A DNA stretch of 64,000 bases from Effrenium voratum (taxonomy: Eukaryota; Sar; Dinophyceae; Suessiales; Symbiodiniaceae). The stretch spans positions 739,072 to 803,071 of the forward strand of contig CAUJNA010000491.1 of NCBI GenBank assembly GCA_963377175.1, read 5' to 3'. Under the pieces are notes generated by a model that did no database searches, was not told where the DNA came from, and saw only the letters and a program-made list of their open reading frames with translations. Shown piece by piece: positions 41,729 to 52,539 of this stretch; the stretch's first letter is position 1, and each line of letters starts with the position of its first letter. The position numbers and the translations under genes are program-made.

Positions 41729-41842
41729 CTAGGTCCTCGATTAGACAGGTTAGAATAAGGGCACCCTTTTCTGTAGTCTGTTTCAGTAGGGGAACCCTCC
41801 CCCAAAAAAGAAACGGTAAAAGGGCACTACTGGGGGACCTAG
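41729..41842. mobile_element. Introner family A, copy A3
   Basis: 114 bp, CTAGGTCCTCGATTAG / CTACTGGGGGACCTAG; interior ACAGGTTAGAATAAGGGCA and CAGTAGGGGAACCCTCCC as in A1 and A2. Intron on minus: GTCCCCCAGTAG ... GAGGACCTAG (110 bp), phase 1. Confidence 0.9.
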
Positions 41843-41881
41843 ACTAGGCTCAGACATCACTGGCCGGGTGAGGTTGCTCTC
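41839..41881 (-). CDS. Unit M short exon upstream of introner A3
   Basis: 43 bp after the acceptor GCGGCGGCCTAG: ESNLTRPVMSEPSL, ending CTAG. Phase 0 to 1. All three minus frames stop further upstream, so the exon must be this short. Confidence 0.5.
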
Positions 41882-42010
41882 CTAGGCCGCCGCGTGGTGG
41901 CGGCAGCCATGGTGGTGGAAGCCTAGCTCTGGCTCTCGGTGACCGGAAAACCCCAAGGGCTTCGCACCCGGATGCCAGCTGACCCTGAGGCTACCCAACG
42001 GCATTCGGCA

Positions 42011-42146
42011 TACCCCGTACACCCAATACCCGGCTTTTTTCAGGGTATCATGTCGACCCTGTACGAAGAGAAGGGTTTTTACCATGGAAACCCAGGTTGT
42101 TCAAAATATACCCTTAAAACAGTGGGTATTTGGAGCAGGGGCTGCC
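42011..42146. mobile_element. Family G element, copy G2
   Basis: CCCGTACACCCAATACCCGG ... AGTGGGTATTTGGAGCAGGGG with CAGGGTATCATG inside; longer than G1 and G3. Confidence 0.65.
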
Positions 42147-42224
42147 CCACTTTTTCCTACCCAGCCAAACCTTCCCTTTTCGAGGCGAGGCTAAGTGTGG
42201 CGTTATAAAATGTCCTCACTTTTC

Positions 42225-42430
42225 ACTCCTTCCGATCAACATGGAGCCCAGCACTTGGGGAATCTCCGATGGAGGCCTCCCAAAGTCTAATTGGGGACCC
42301 CAAACCTCCAGCCGCAAGTCGGGAACCTCAGAAACCCAAGTGGCTGCATGGGATCCGTGGAAAAGCAACACCAGGGCGTTGCGAAAAAGCTTGGCAACAC
42401 TGATCTTCATTTGCTGTATACCTAGGCGAG
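42225..42430 (-). CDS. Unit M candidate exon
   Basis: After the acceptor GCTCGCCTAG the frame is QQMKISVAKLFRNALVLLF, HGSHAATWVSEVPDLRLEV, WGPQLDFGRPPSEIPQVLG. About 60 percent G/C third bases; KISVAK...LRLEVWG is beta-rich, C2-like at most. The plus strand is open with similar bias. Confidence 0.45.
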
Positions 42431-42773
42431 CATGTTTGCCTATGGCAGATGTAACTCACTTGAATCCTAAGGACTTGGAAGTACATTGGACAGATTGAGC
42501 ACCTTTTAGGACATGAATAGAATATGGCGTGCTCACAAAAAAGGAACCGTTCAAATATCTCCCTTTGAACACAGGGCCTTTCCTGTAGTAAGAGTGTTCC
42601 CCTTCAAAAGCTTCCGACAAATGGGTCGGGTCTGGAACAGCTTCGACAAGGGCTCCCTAATTGTGTTGGACACTTGGCCGGATTCGTGGGGGGCGAAAGG
42701 TCAGATCTGGTCGACATCCATGCCTCCCATGTGGCGTAACCTATGCAAAAAACGGGCCCATTCAAGCAAACAT

Positions 42774-42974
<201 letters not shown>

Positions 42975-43320
42975 AGGCATCTTCGGTACTTCTCAGAGGT
43001 GTCGCTTTCACAAAGAAAGTGATAAAAAAGGGGGGAACACGTTCCAGGCTTCCAAATCTGGATCAAACTGGGACAAGCAAATGGTCAAACAGGTTCAAAC
43101 GCCGAGTTTGTACATGGGTGTGTTTGTGTGTGTGTGCGTTGTTTGAGGGTAAGATTGTTAGCTTGGTTCAAAAAGAAGAGCCAGGGGGAAAACACATTTA
43201 TTTATCCTATTTGGTGGGGTTCCCCATTTTGACGCAAACCCGTGTACATAAGTTGGTACATCCGGCAAAAAAAGGGAAAAGGGAGGGCACCCAAGCAAAT
43301 CCCAGTGTTGAAGGAGCCTC

Positions 43321-43416
43321 CTGAACCGCCATACAGCCCACGGTCTGCGGGATGATGCGGAGCCTGGCAAAATAGAACATCTGATTGTTCGTCTGTTGGG
43401 CCGAGCGCATGAAAAA
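43321..43416 (-). CDS. Unit M exon
   Basis: Exactly 96 bp (32 codons), acceptor GGTTTTTTTGAG, reading FFMRSAQQTNNQMFYFARL then RIIPQTVGCMAVQ. The in-phase donor is GTTCAG|GAGGCT, a GA type; GCG|GTTCAG is a GT alternative eight codons-free upstream. Strong bias. Confidence 0.6.
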
Positions 43417-44205
43417 CTCAAAAAAACCTTTGATTGGTGGTTTGGTGCTTAGATTGGCGGCTTGGATTGCTTGGCTTGTTTCGGTTGGCTGCTTAGGGAA
43501 TTGAAACCATCGAGGCTCAATGGGAAACCGCTTGGATTGGTGGTTTGGAGGTGTTTGGGTTTGTGGTTTGGGGATTTGGGAACTGCGGGGGGTTCATGGG
43601 TTCATAGGAAACCGGCCCTCAGAACACCTCCAAACCGCCAAACGGCTATTTATGTGTGCCATGGTCACAACTCTCCAACTGAGAGATCCAGCTAGATTCC
43701 ACCCAAGTCTCCAATGTCCGAGCCTTGGGCACGTGTTCTGTTGAATAAGCATGTTCTGTTTGTGTGTGGCACCCTCCTGCTGGCTAGGAGGCCCCCGCAA
43801 CAAAAATAAGAAAAAAAACGATCAGGCAAGGGGATCTGCTTTACACGCCTTTGTTGTACCCAATCTGCTTGCAAGGTACAATAGGAAGCCACAGAGGGAA
43901 AGATCGAGTCATTGTCTGAGTCCTATGGGCGTAGTTTCTTAGATCGCTATTGTACTATTGTTCTGGGTCTCTTTGCTCTATTGGGGGGAGGGACCGGGAG
44001 GGACCAACAAGAACCTAATCAGTCCCCATACCTGAAGACTTACGAATGAGACCCCTCAACATGCCTCGACTGGCAACTCTCAGGCTTTTTTAGAGCGAAG
44101 GAAGGTACCTTGTTGGATCCACTGCAACATGTAAAACCTGGTGGCCTGGCGATCTAACCATGTTCCACAGACTGAATTGCTGTTGCAGTCAATCAAACAG
44201 AGTAC

Positions 44206-44287
44206 CAAAGCTTCCTCCAGCTGCCACGGAGGCGCAATTCAATCGCTCTCCTCTGCGCACCTTTCTTTCAACGAGGGAAGCTGGCAC
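44206..44287 (-). CDS. Unit M exon
   Basis: Acceptor AATGGAGAAG, donor AGCTTTG|GTACTC. Frame VPASLVERKVRRGERLNCA then SVAAGGSF. The upstream intron is filled by family F copy F3. Confidence 0.55.
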
Positions 44288-44296
44288 CTTCTCCAT

Positions 44297-44401
44297 TTGG
44301 GTGTGGGTCAAAATGTTCAACCACCCGGGGACCGCTGGTTTTGGTCCATGCCACCTATCAGGGCAAGCCAATATGGGTGCCTCTTTCTGACCCAGAGCCA
44401 C
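44297..44401. mobile_element. Family F element, copy F3
   Basis: GGGTGTGGGTCAAAATG ... TTTTGGTCCATGCCACC ... TTCTGACCCAGAGCCAC. Confidence 0.65.
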
Positions 44402-44412
44402 TTGTGCAGGAA

Positions 44413-44540
44413 GGTACCAGGACCCCACTTCCAAGCATCGCCTGGCCCGCATGGCTGTCCCCGGCTTGGTACCAAAGGGTAGGTCTTACTCTTCTCGACG
44501 CACGTGTCACGGGGTACGCTGCCCTCGTTTTGTGCATTGG
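44413..44540. CDS. Coding-like block, strand uncertain
   Basis: Minus frame NEGSVPRDTCVEKSKTYPL then VPSRGQPCGPGDAWKWGPG with donor GTCCTG|GTACCTTCC; plus frame GLTLLDARVTGYAALVLC. Equal bias. Confidence 0.35.
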
Positions 44541-44875
44541 TTGCTCCCCCACTCCTTTCCCTCCATTCCTTTCTTGGTTCGAGGCAATCTTTGGCAAAGA
44601 AGGATCCCTAGAAAGAACAGGGAAAGTAACACGAGGTTTAGTCGTCGCATCTCATCATCTCTCCCACCCCACCCCACCCTGCTGCCCCACTCCCAACCAC
44701 CGCGACCCGAAAACGGGTTGGATGGAGAGCCCGGAGATTTACGGCCCTTACCGCCCCTCGCAACCCCCCCCCCTTGCCGCCCCCCCAACAAGCAGGGACC
44801 CCAAAAAACAAGTTTCCCTTGATTGGGGCGTGATGGTGAGATGGCAAAGGCGCTGTTGGAGCTTGAAACGTCCAG

Positions 44876-45010
44876 TCGGTCCTGGCCGCAGCCGAAAGCA
44901 TGCAAGATGTTGCTTTTCCACAGATTCTTCGTGGCTTTCTGGAAATCTACCCCTACTACTTTAGAGTTGCTACCCTGTTTGGGTGGCCACGTGCCCCCAA
45001 ACGGAAAGCA
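44876..45010. CDS. Coding-like block, strand uncertain
   Basis: The plus frame SVLAAAESMQDVAFPQILR then GFLEIYPYYFRVATLFGW follows the AG in GAAACGTCCAG and is the most protein-like plus-strand stretch here. The minus frame FGCGQDRLDVSSSNSAFAIS has the better third-base bias. Confidence 0.35.
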
Positions 45011-45591
45011 CGGGCAAACTGCAATTTCTTTTCAGGCACACAACGGGAGCAATTGCGGCTGGAGTGTGGCCCGTTTAGGAAGCAAATGCTTTTATCACCA
45101 AACAATACCAGCATAATGCAACAACGCATACTTGCCCCAGAATTCGGTTGAGGGTGCCAAGCCAAACGTACAGAATGGTCTGGGGAAACGTGCCAAATGT
45201 CATGTGCACGCCTGCAATTTTATGACTGGGCAAGAGCTCTTAAACAGTTGCCAGGTTTGTTTCTTGATGCCTGCTATGCTTGTCCCATGCTCTCAACAGG
45301 TAGTCATCTCGATCGAAGCTCCCTGCCTGTCTTCGGTCGCCTGCCAGCTGGTTTCATTTCGGCGCCAACTCTCCGGAAAAACCCGCGCCTTGGAGCTCTG
45401 GTTCCTACGGGTTACGGTTTCGATAGGGTTTGGGTTCCTTTCGTTTCAACCGGGCCCATGACCATGTTTTTCTCGGCTTCTCTTCGAGTTCCTGGCCAGG
45501 AGAAACTCCACAAGCCCCAGTTGGGCATGGACGGGGGTATGTGTTGATCATGTCGGGTAACATGAGGGGCTCATGCTGTAGCATGAAGCAT

Positions 45592-46008
45592 CTACGCTCC
45601 TAACACCACAAGTGGAATATTCAAGCCTGAGAATGTAACTGCTACCCTTGACACACCGATGCAATTTCGGGATCGCCCGGGATGTTCGTAACATACGGAC
45701 CCCAGGCTCCCAATGCCAAGAAACGAAGCATTCTGTTCTCCTGACTCCCTTAGAAATAACAAATCAGGAGCATGATCTTGCGACCTCGGTTCGTCAGAGG
45801 GTTTGCACAGTTCACTGAACAACCCAAGGGCGACGCAATGTAAAACTGGGTTGCTGATTCTGCCGCAATTCGGTCGCCGGGTGGTTTCGAGTACTTCCAC
45901 ACGATCCAGCCTCATGTATATTTCACGATGACTTTCGTAGAGCACGCTGGCAACTCTGAGGCGAATAGGTTTGAGGCACTGGGGCTTACCTTCTGACATC
46001 GGTAGCAT
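45592..46008 (-). CDS. Minus ORF of 138 codons
   Basis: Single open frame with KPIRLRVASVLYESHREIY, MRLDRVEVLETTRRPNCGR and VCYEHPGRSRNCIGVSRVA. Composition is protein-like but third-base bias is slight. AG|GTAAGCCCC near its 5' end would be a donor for an upstream exon instead. Possibly a decayed element ORF. Confidence 0.3.
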   Translation of the reverse strand: MLPMSEGKPQCLKPIRLRVASVLYESHREIYMRLDRVEVLETTRRPNCGRISNPVLHCVALGLFSELCKPSDEPRSQDHAPDLLFLRESGEQNASFLGIGSLGSVCYEHPGRSRNCIGVSRVAVTFSGLNIPLVVLGA

Positions 46009-46137
46009 TTGTCAGGGGTAACACATCGATCAATGACCCCTGCCACCCAGAAATTGATAGCCTTCATCGTTCGAGGTAACACATTCGTCAAGAACTCGCG
46101 CCACCCGGCAAAGTGAACACTGGCGGTCGTCGCTCAA

Positions 46138-46240
46138 CTCTCTTCCTGAATGGATTGGCCCAAAAAAGAGTTCAAACTTGTTGTTTGGCCACTAAAATTG
46201 TTCTCAAAACATGTCAACCAAGTCCAGGAACGCAAGAAAC
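46138..46240. mobile_element. Family C element, copy C5
   Basis: CTCTTCCTGAATGGATTGGCC ... GGCCACTAAAATTGTTCTC ... AGTCCAGGAACGCAAG. Confidence 0.75.
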
Positions 46241-46244
46241 ACAT

Positions 46245-46410
46245 AGTTCAACGACTCCATAGCCAAGCTGTGCCGACAAGTACAGACTTGCCTCCCCAAA
46301 GAAAAACTAACGCTGGCTGGCATGGGTGATTCACTGACCCTTCGGAATGCCGAGGCAGCCTGTGGAGCCGCAACTGATTTGTTGGATCTGGCGGATCGTG
46401 TTCCCATGCA
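46245..46410. CDS. Exon between elements C5 and D2, strand uncertain
   Basis: Plus frame (acceptor AACACATAG): NDSIAKLCRQVQTCLPKEK, LTLAGMGDSLTLRNAEAAC, GAATDLLDLADRVPMQFPK. Minus frame: SVAAPQAASAFRRVSESPM, PASVSFSLGRQVCTCRHSL. Third-base bias is equal. Either way the segment is precisely bracketed by two introner-like elements. Confidence 0.5.
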
Positions 46411-46433
46411 GTTCCCAAAGGGTGTGACCTTGT

Positions 46434-46546
46434 CTTGGTTGCTTTCTGCTCCCCTGCTAAAAGTTTAACTTTTAGTGGTTTAATGGAAACCCCATCAGTT
46501 GGCAAAAAGTTAAAGTCCTAACATCCCTTGACAAAATGCACCAAAG
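46434..46546. mobile_element. Family D element, copy D2
   Basis: 113 bp, CTTGGTTGCTTTCTGCTCC ... AAAATGCACCAAAG, near-identical to D1. Reads CTTG|GTTGC ... CCAAAG| on plus and CTTTG|GTGCA ... CCAAG| on minus, so splice-like ends exist both ways. Confidence 0.8.
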
Positions 46547-46761
46547 TTGTTAAAGCCACAATCACTACTCTTTCTAGCCAACAATCTGTCCTTTGAAGGT
46601 TTCGGGTATGGCTGTGCAAATGCATCTTCCCCGCCCCCCCCCCCCCCCCCAAATCTGGCACCTTGACAGCACCAAAAAAATCCAACAGCTTGACGCGCCT
46701 GGACCAAATCAAGAAATGTTGCACCTGGGAAAGAACAACCCTATGAATACTGGTTGACAAA

Positions 46762-46880
46762 CTCAGTGGCCCAAAGGGCCCAGAAATCATTTAACCAAAA
46801 AAAACAGATTCACCTTTTGGGGCTATGACGAAAATGGACCAAAACCCAAAAGGTCAAGAGGTCGGCTGTAGGCAAGTGAG
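46762..46880. mobile_element. Family E element, copy E3
   Basis: CTCAGTGGCCCAAAGGGCCC ... TCACCTTTTGGGGCTATGA ... AGGTCGGC ... GGCAAGTGAG. Confidence 0.7.
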
Positions 46881-47100
46881 TAAAACACCTAAATATGAAG
46901 TGGATTTCGCCTATCCGTATCGCACTCTGAACAGGATTCCCCAGATTCCTGCTTACCTCCACCTCACGTTTCGGGGTCCAAGACGATTTTCCTGTAGAAG
47001 GGGCCATTCTCTCTGGCGGGTGTTAGTGGGAGGATAAGCGCAGTACATTCTTACCATCACCCACACCTGGCAAAATGCATGGATCGAGGAGGCATACTTG

Positions 47101-47190
47101 CCTCCTACTCCAAATACCCGCTTTTTCAGGGTATTTTAGGGAAAACCTTTTTTTTGTTTTTACGGTAAATACCTCCTTTTTTAGTAGAGG
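47101..47190. mobile_element. Family G element, copy G3
   Basis: CCTCCTACTCCAAATACCCG and GTAAATACCTCCTTTTTTAG; shares TTTTTCAGGGTATT with G1 and G2. Confidence 0.6.
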
Positions 47191-47243
47191 GTCGACATGA
47201 AAGGCCCTTGCCCGACCACTCGGCGCGAAGGCAAACATTTTAC

Positions 47244-47371
47244 CGAGGTCCAGGCGAGGCCCACGCCCTGCACCGTGATCTGCGCGGACTCCCCGGGGTT
47301 CGCCACGAACCTCGCGGCTGCGAAGACGAGCCGAGCAGCGCTCCCATTGGACCTGGATGTTAACCCCGGAT
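47244..47371 (-). CDS. Unit M most upstream secure exon
   Basis: Acceptor GGTTCTACTCAG, donor ACCTCG|GTAAAATG, 128 bp. Reads GLTSRSNGSAARLVFAAAR, FVANPGESAQITVQGVGLA, with about 80 percent G/C third bases. The pattern ARFVANPGESAQITVQGVG resembles an Ig-like beta-sandwich strand pair, compatible with later GSPF segments. The plus frame is open and biased too (EVQARPTPCTVICADSPG), but has no matching splice sites. Confidence 0.6.
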
Positions 47372-47395
47372 CTGAGTAGAACCCCTGGTTGATTT

Positions 47396-47455
47396 ATAGG
47401 GGGGGTGTTCCCGTTTGGTGGGGACTCATCACTTTTGGAGGGAACACCCCCCTAA
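47396..47455. repeat. Inverted repeat (hairpin)
   Basis: ATAGGGGGGGTGTTCCC and GGGAACACCCCCCTAAT, 28 bp loop; could be a very short TIR element adjacent to the 47244-47371 exon. Confidence 0.8.
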
Positions 47456-48339
47456 TAATGGGATGGGTTTATTCATCCTGGGTCAACATTAGGCCCTTTG
47501 GTGGACAGAATTCACTGCGGGTTCAACCACTGGGTTTGCTATCATCACAAGCATGGCCCCGATCTGCAAGCGAGCTACGAAGGTCTAGGCGACTTCACTG
47601 GAGCGAGGCAATCACCAAGAGCACTTGGTCAAACCCATCAAGCCATTGCAAACGCAGTCCCAACACAAAAACAGTTCCGTTACGTTCGCTGACTGCTGGT
47701 TGAACTGCAGGAACAAATGCAAGTTTGTCGAGGTGAAAAGCTACATGCGGTACTCTACCCGTTGGGACCTGCGAGGCGAACTGAGAGGGGGGCCTACCTG
47801 GGTTTGTCCTAGGCTCATCCATATATAGTTCCCCCCCCTAGCGGTCCTTGCGGGTTTATGATAAAGGCAGTTCCTAACCGTTCGGTAACACACACATGAG
47901 ACCAGAGCAAGGGATGGTACCCCGGCTGCCCCGCCTAAGGTTTGGAATGAGAGGGTTCCAAGCAACCCAGAGTCTGGAGTGGACACGCCTGCGCCCCTCT
48001 TGATAGCACTGAGAAACGATCCCCCGCTTGACTGGGGAGGTATCCTAGTAGGGGAATCAGCAACCCCCGATTTGCACAAGTCTTTAGAAGCGATATTTCA
48101 ATGCACTGTTGGGAAACTTTGGCACCTAAGCTCAAGGTCTTTTGAATGCGAATATGAAACCTCCCCAACCACTCACTTGCCAATAGGAATTTGGAAGTGG
48201 GCTGAGAGTTTCCATCTGGAAAACGTCTCGCCGTCTCCATGATCAAATGCAAACAAGCCACAGTTCGCCTCCTTTTTACACCCTAGACACTACCACAGCC
48301 TCATTGGGTGCAGCATCAAACCACATGCCCTTGGTTAGC

Positions 48340-48520
48340 ACAACAAAGCAAACCAGAAACCACGCCTCGAAACAGCCGAACACAAACTGCAACAAGCACA
48401 ACAACACACAAACCCGAAAAACCACCAACACAGCCCAAAGCCGAAACAAGGCAAACCCACAAAAAAACAACAAAAAAAAACAGAACAACCAGCAAGACAA
48501 ACACCAAAGGCCACCCCGCC
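48340..48520. repeat. A/C-rich simple sequence
   Basis: Drifting CAACAAG, CACAAAC and CCACCAACAC words. ORFs here are artefacts. Confidence 0.7.
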
Positions 48521-49080
48521 GCCGCCCCACCCGCTCGGCCTCATAGAGCCAGCCACTTGGGGGCCTTTGACCTGGAGGGTACCCACCTTCACCCAGGCCA
48601 TGCACATGCTTGCCTCAGGCCAGCGATCTGAGTCAACACCAACCCGTTCCAAAACACCACGAACCGCTTTTTTGGCGAGGGGGGGTTCTCCAAATATCAC
48701 CAGATCGAATTCTGGCCCAAACCTTCGGGGAATCCAGACATCTTAAATCTTCCGGGCTCCTTTGTATGATTCTCAAAGGGCCATAGGAAATCACCTACCC
48801 CAACAATTGCAGTGTCCCTTGGGCCTCCCTACAAGAACCAGCCTTTGACAGGGTAGCCTCTGCTTTTTGAGGGTACCCTTCTTCCTTGGGTTGGCTTCAA
48901 GGGAAACGATAAGGAGCACTACCATTTTTGGCACCCTATTCTGCCGCATAGACGGTGGCCATGGGGAAAGAAGGCCTTTTTTTATCAACAAAAAGGCTAC
49001 CGGAAACAAGGACACGGGGGAACTACAACGGGGGCACTACAACGGTAGATTGATCAAGTACATTTGGGTTGTCCTTTCAG

Positions 49081-49250
49081 GTTGGCGGCAGGACCCGTTA
49101 CTGCAACTTTGTTGCTTGAAGCATGCCTTGGTATCACAAAAAACGGGATTTCCGAAGCTCATTTCCCACTGGCTCCAGCGCACACGCCGCCGACCAAGGC
49201 GGCCAAATTTTGGGTCAAAGGCGAACGAAACCATGGTGAAGATGTGTCGT
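49081..49250. CDS. Coding-like block, strand uncertain
   Basis: Plus: acceptor TTGTCCTTTCAG at 49080, frame AAGPVTATLLLEACLGITK, AHTPPTKAAKFWVKGER, donor CCATG|GTGAAG. Minus: VSFAFDPKFGRLGRRRVRW, SQWEMSFGNPVFCDTKACF, Cys-rich like unit M and with better bias. Coding nature is likely; direction is not settled. Confidence 0.45.
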
Positions 49251-49814
49251 ACTTAAACTAAAACTTGGAGCCTTACAAACACCCAACCCAATGGTGCTGA
49301 TTAAACAAGAATCTGTTCATTGGGCTGGGTTCTAAGACAACACAGGACCAACACTCTTGAGGAGTCCTACTCTTGCTGGCAGCAATTTCAGGTATGCCAA
49401 CGTGATCTGACCGCTCAACAAACCTAAGCGACTGCCAACTGTGGACAAACAAACGTTCTGCTGGTTACACCAGAAAAGTGCAGCTAGTGGTCGAACCCGG
49501 GTGGAACACCGAAACCACAGAAAGCGCTAAAATCTCGAACCCACGGTGAGTGAGAAAGACACATTTGTCTCAACAAGTTAAAGTTTACATCAAGGAACTA
49601 GCATCTGTGGTTGGCTTCACAGGGCTTCACTCAAATCGGGGGGTTGGAATATGACTAATATGGCGAATAGCGGCTCCAACTTGGGTCTAAGCTTGGTTCT
49701 GTTATCAAGTGTTCTTTTGTCAGGTATGGACGGGCTGCTAGTGGAAAATTATCTTCCAGAACCCTGGTCAAGTTCCGTGTTTGCCGCTCAGATTTGTGGC
49801 GACGCTCTTTCGCT

Positions 49815-49930
49815 AAGTGTCCGGCATAGTGACGGTCACAGTAGCAGACGTGGAACGTGTCGGCCTTGGCATTGCCGCGCCGAGCGGCCTTCTCCAAGCC
49901 TTCAGCCCCCAAAAGGTAACCGGTCTGGGC
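49815..49930. CDS. Coding-like block, strand uncertain
   Basis: Plus: VTVTVADVERVGLGIAAPS then GLLQAFSPQK with donor CAAAAG|GTAACCGG. Minus: acceptor CAGGCCCAG, TGYLLGAEGLEKAARRGNA, KADTFHVCYCDRHYAGHLA. Equal third-base bias (about 68 percent). Confidence 0.45.
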
Positions 49931-50819
49931 CTGGACACCCAAAACTAATTCAATCCCTTGGCTGATGAAGAGATGTCCATACTTTTGAGGGGTCCGGGGT
50001 CACACATTACCCAAAACCATGATCCAGAAAGGCTTCTTGACCTCCTCCTAGTGTTCCGCACCAGGTTTGTCGTCTACCCAGGCTGTGTCGTGGACCAAGT
50101 AAGGCTCCGGCCCTGTTGACAGCAATACCTTGGAAAGGCGGGTGCACATTGCCGAGATTTTGGGGAGCCTTCGACGGATTTCTCTCCAGGGATATTCACG
50201 GACTCTGGATTGCCGCTGCTCTGGCTTCTCAAAGGGTCCAATGGGTACCCTATGGAGCTTTCACTGGCAAATGCTACCAGCGCCCACCTGCCTCAGGTAT
50301 CCATCTGATGTCTGAGGGCCTTTAGCGCACCATGCTCTGGGGCAAAAACTAGAACACCGTACTGCAGGTTTCCACATACTTCGCCTAACCACACCTTTCC
50401 AAGGAACATCCAAAGCCACTTTGCCATACGGATGGCCGTACTTTGCAGAGATGCCTGTCAGACCCTCCTAACGTTTCTCCCCTCATGAACCAAACAAAAC
50501 ACGCTATGGAGGACATGTTGCTGTACATGCGTCCTTGGGCTTTCAGCTTTTCACCTTTTGTTGAAACTGGATGTGCGGCGTTCATGCAGCCATGCGCTGG
50601 CAAGAGAAACAACAGGATCACGGCCATACAGCTTTTAAGGCTTCAAACCCAAATTCTTCGTGGTCCTGCTTCCCGCCCCCCTCCGGGCTCTTTCAGATTT
50701 GAGGCTAGCACAAAAATGGGCACCGCCTTTTCTTGGAGGTGGATTTTTCATCAGGTTCCCGCCCCCGCCCAACCAAAACAAACATCGTAAATATGCTGGC
50801 AGTGGCCCTCCAAAACATC

Positions 50820-50980
50820 TCTGGGTCGGAGCCCGGGCTCCGCCATTTGCTCGGGCTCCGCCTTCGGACAAGGTGCCGCTCCACATCAGCTCCCTGCCGG
50901 AGCCCCAGGAGCCCGAGGAGAGGGTGGAGGTGGGCGCAGGCTCGCACTTTCCCACCTGGGAGGTGCGAGCCTTCGACTGA
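50820..50980. CDS. GC-rich coding block, strand uncertain
   Basis: Plus: VPLHISSLPEPQEPEERVE, VGAGSHFPTWEVRAFD then TGA at 50978. Minus: VGKCEPAPTSTLSSGSWGS after the acceptor CACCTCCCAG. Both near 80 percent G/C third bases. If plus is right, a plus-strand gene ends here. Confidence 0.45.
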
Positions 50981-51399
50981 AGCCCTCAAATGGTGGGGGG
51001 GGGGAACAAGCCACATGGACCATCCAGCTCCTCAAACTGTCAGGCGCAAGCCACAAACCATGAACCACACACACCTCTTCAAACTCCTTTGGGGTGTGGC
51101 CCACATCAAATCTTTGATTGATATTTCTAGGGGCCCTGAAACACAACCCTCAAGTCCCAAAAGCCCCCGAAAAACCCTCTCAACGTGAAATCCGCCTGTT
51201 GGCCACAAGTTCGGCCTAGGGCAGCCCTGAAATGGGCTCTAATGTCCTTTGGTGTTGGCGATCGGAACCCGCTGATTCCAACCCCCTTTTCGGCTTATTT
51301 ATCCCTCTTCTTTCTTTTTTTTTGGGGGTTGGGTGGTCAGCCACGAGACACCGAGTTCAAAGCCTGGGGATCAATGAGGCGTGAAGCCTTGGTTTCGGG

Positions 51400-51610
51400 G
51401 GTTGTCACTTGCCTCGGTTTGAGCCTCAGGGAAGTTCCTAGATGGAAGTCTTATGCTTTTGGAAAGGTGATCGCGGACTATGATCGCAAATATAGAACTT
51501 TGAAACCTCAAAACAGATTCGGTTCGCGGAATTCCTCTGATTCCGATGGCCCAGTCACAGAAATTCGCTGGGAAGCCTGGGAGTTGCTCCTCGCCCAACG
51601 CTTGCCCGTG
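51400..51610. CDS. Coding-like block, strand uncertain
   Basis: Plus: WKSYAFGKVIADYDRKYRT, LKPQNRFGSRNSSDSDGPV, TEIRWEAWELLLAQR. Minus: acceptor GCTTCCCAG, NFCDWAIGIRGIPRTESVL. Confidence 0.35.
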
Positions 51611-51987
51611 TGTTCAACACATGACTTGTCCCCACAAAGTCCGAGATTGATGCAACCAAAAGCAGCTTGAAGCCACCAAGGTGAAAGAACGAGTTGATGA
51701 CCATTACCATGTCCGAATTCCGAAGCTTGGCCCTTGGTGAGCGGTGAGCAACATGTTTCTTTTTCTTGCTTTTCTTAAAGAAAAAAGGAAGAAACAAAAA
51801 CAAAAACAAAACAATCACGGCACATGTTGGGCTTGTCTCACACGCATTTAATTCGGAATCTCAGGTTCCGGACGCCCTGCTCCGGGATCGGTCACCCGTG
51901 TCGGGGCAGAAACAGAAGTCAAGTGCCCTCCTAATACAAGAAGACTCCCCCCCCCCCGCCGACCCCCCGCGCAAAAAGAACTGGCCT

Positions 51988-52089
51988 CATTATTTTACCA
52001 TGATCAAAGTGACCCCCTAAGTGATGGGTTAAAGGGAAACAACCACAATTGTCTGACCTTGATAACCCCCAGAAACCGTCAAAATAATG
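51988..52089. mobile_element. Family H element, copy H2
   Basis: 102 bp with the intact TIR CATTATTTTACC / GTCAAAATAATG; interior matches H1. Confidence 0.8.
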
Positions 52090-52539
52090 AATCCAGGGGA
52101 AAACACAACCGTGGAAAGCTGGGCACGAATGGAGGTCCGCCACGATTTTCCCCCGAAAGGGCCCCGGCCCCGCTCTCGAGGCAGGTGATGCCCATCACCT
52201 GAAGTTCCGTTGCCTTAAGAGGAACATGAGTCACACGCCAATCGACGTTTGAACCGGCGTTGAAGGGACATGTGACCCATGGTTGGACGCTATCCATTCC
52301 AGCTGGTGCGGGATTTTGTCCATCCGCAGGTTGAATGTAAACACCACGCCAGCTGACGCAAAGTCAAACCTGGAATGAAATTAGTCTACACAGAGATATG
52401 TTCATGGACATGGACTGACATACATACTAAAGTTTGAGCAGGGCCTCCCTTCAATGAAAAGCTCTTGGCCCATGCCTATGCCTTCAGCATACAAAAAAAT
52501 GTCTTCCGACCTTGCATGGGGCTGGTCACTGGTCTTTGA

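Noticed and set aside
45995..46030. CCHC zinc knuckle start (CYRCQK)
   Set aside because: Only one half of a knuckle, no following G-H-C residues in the frame.
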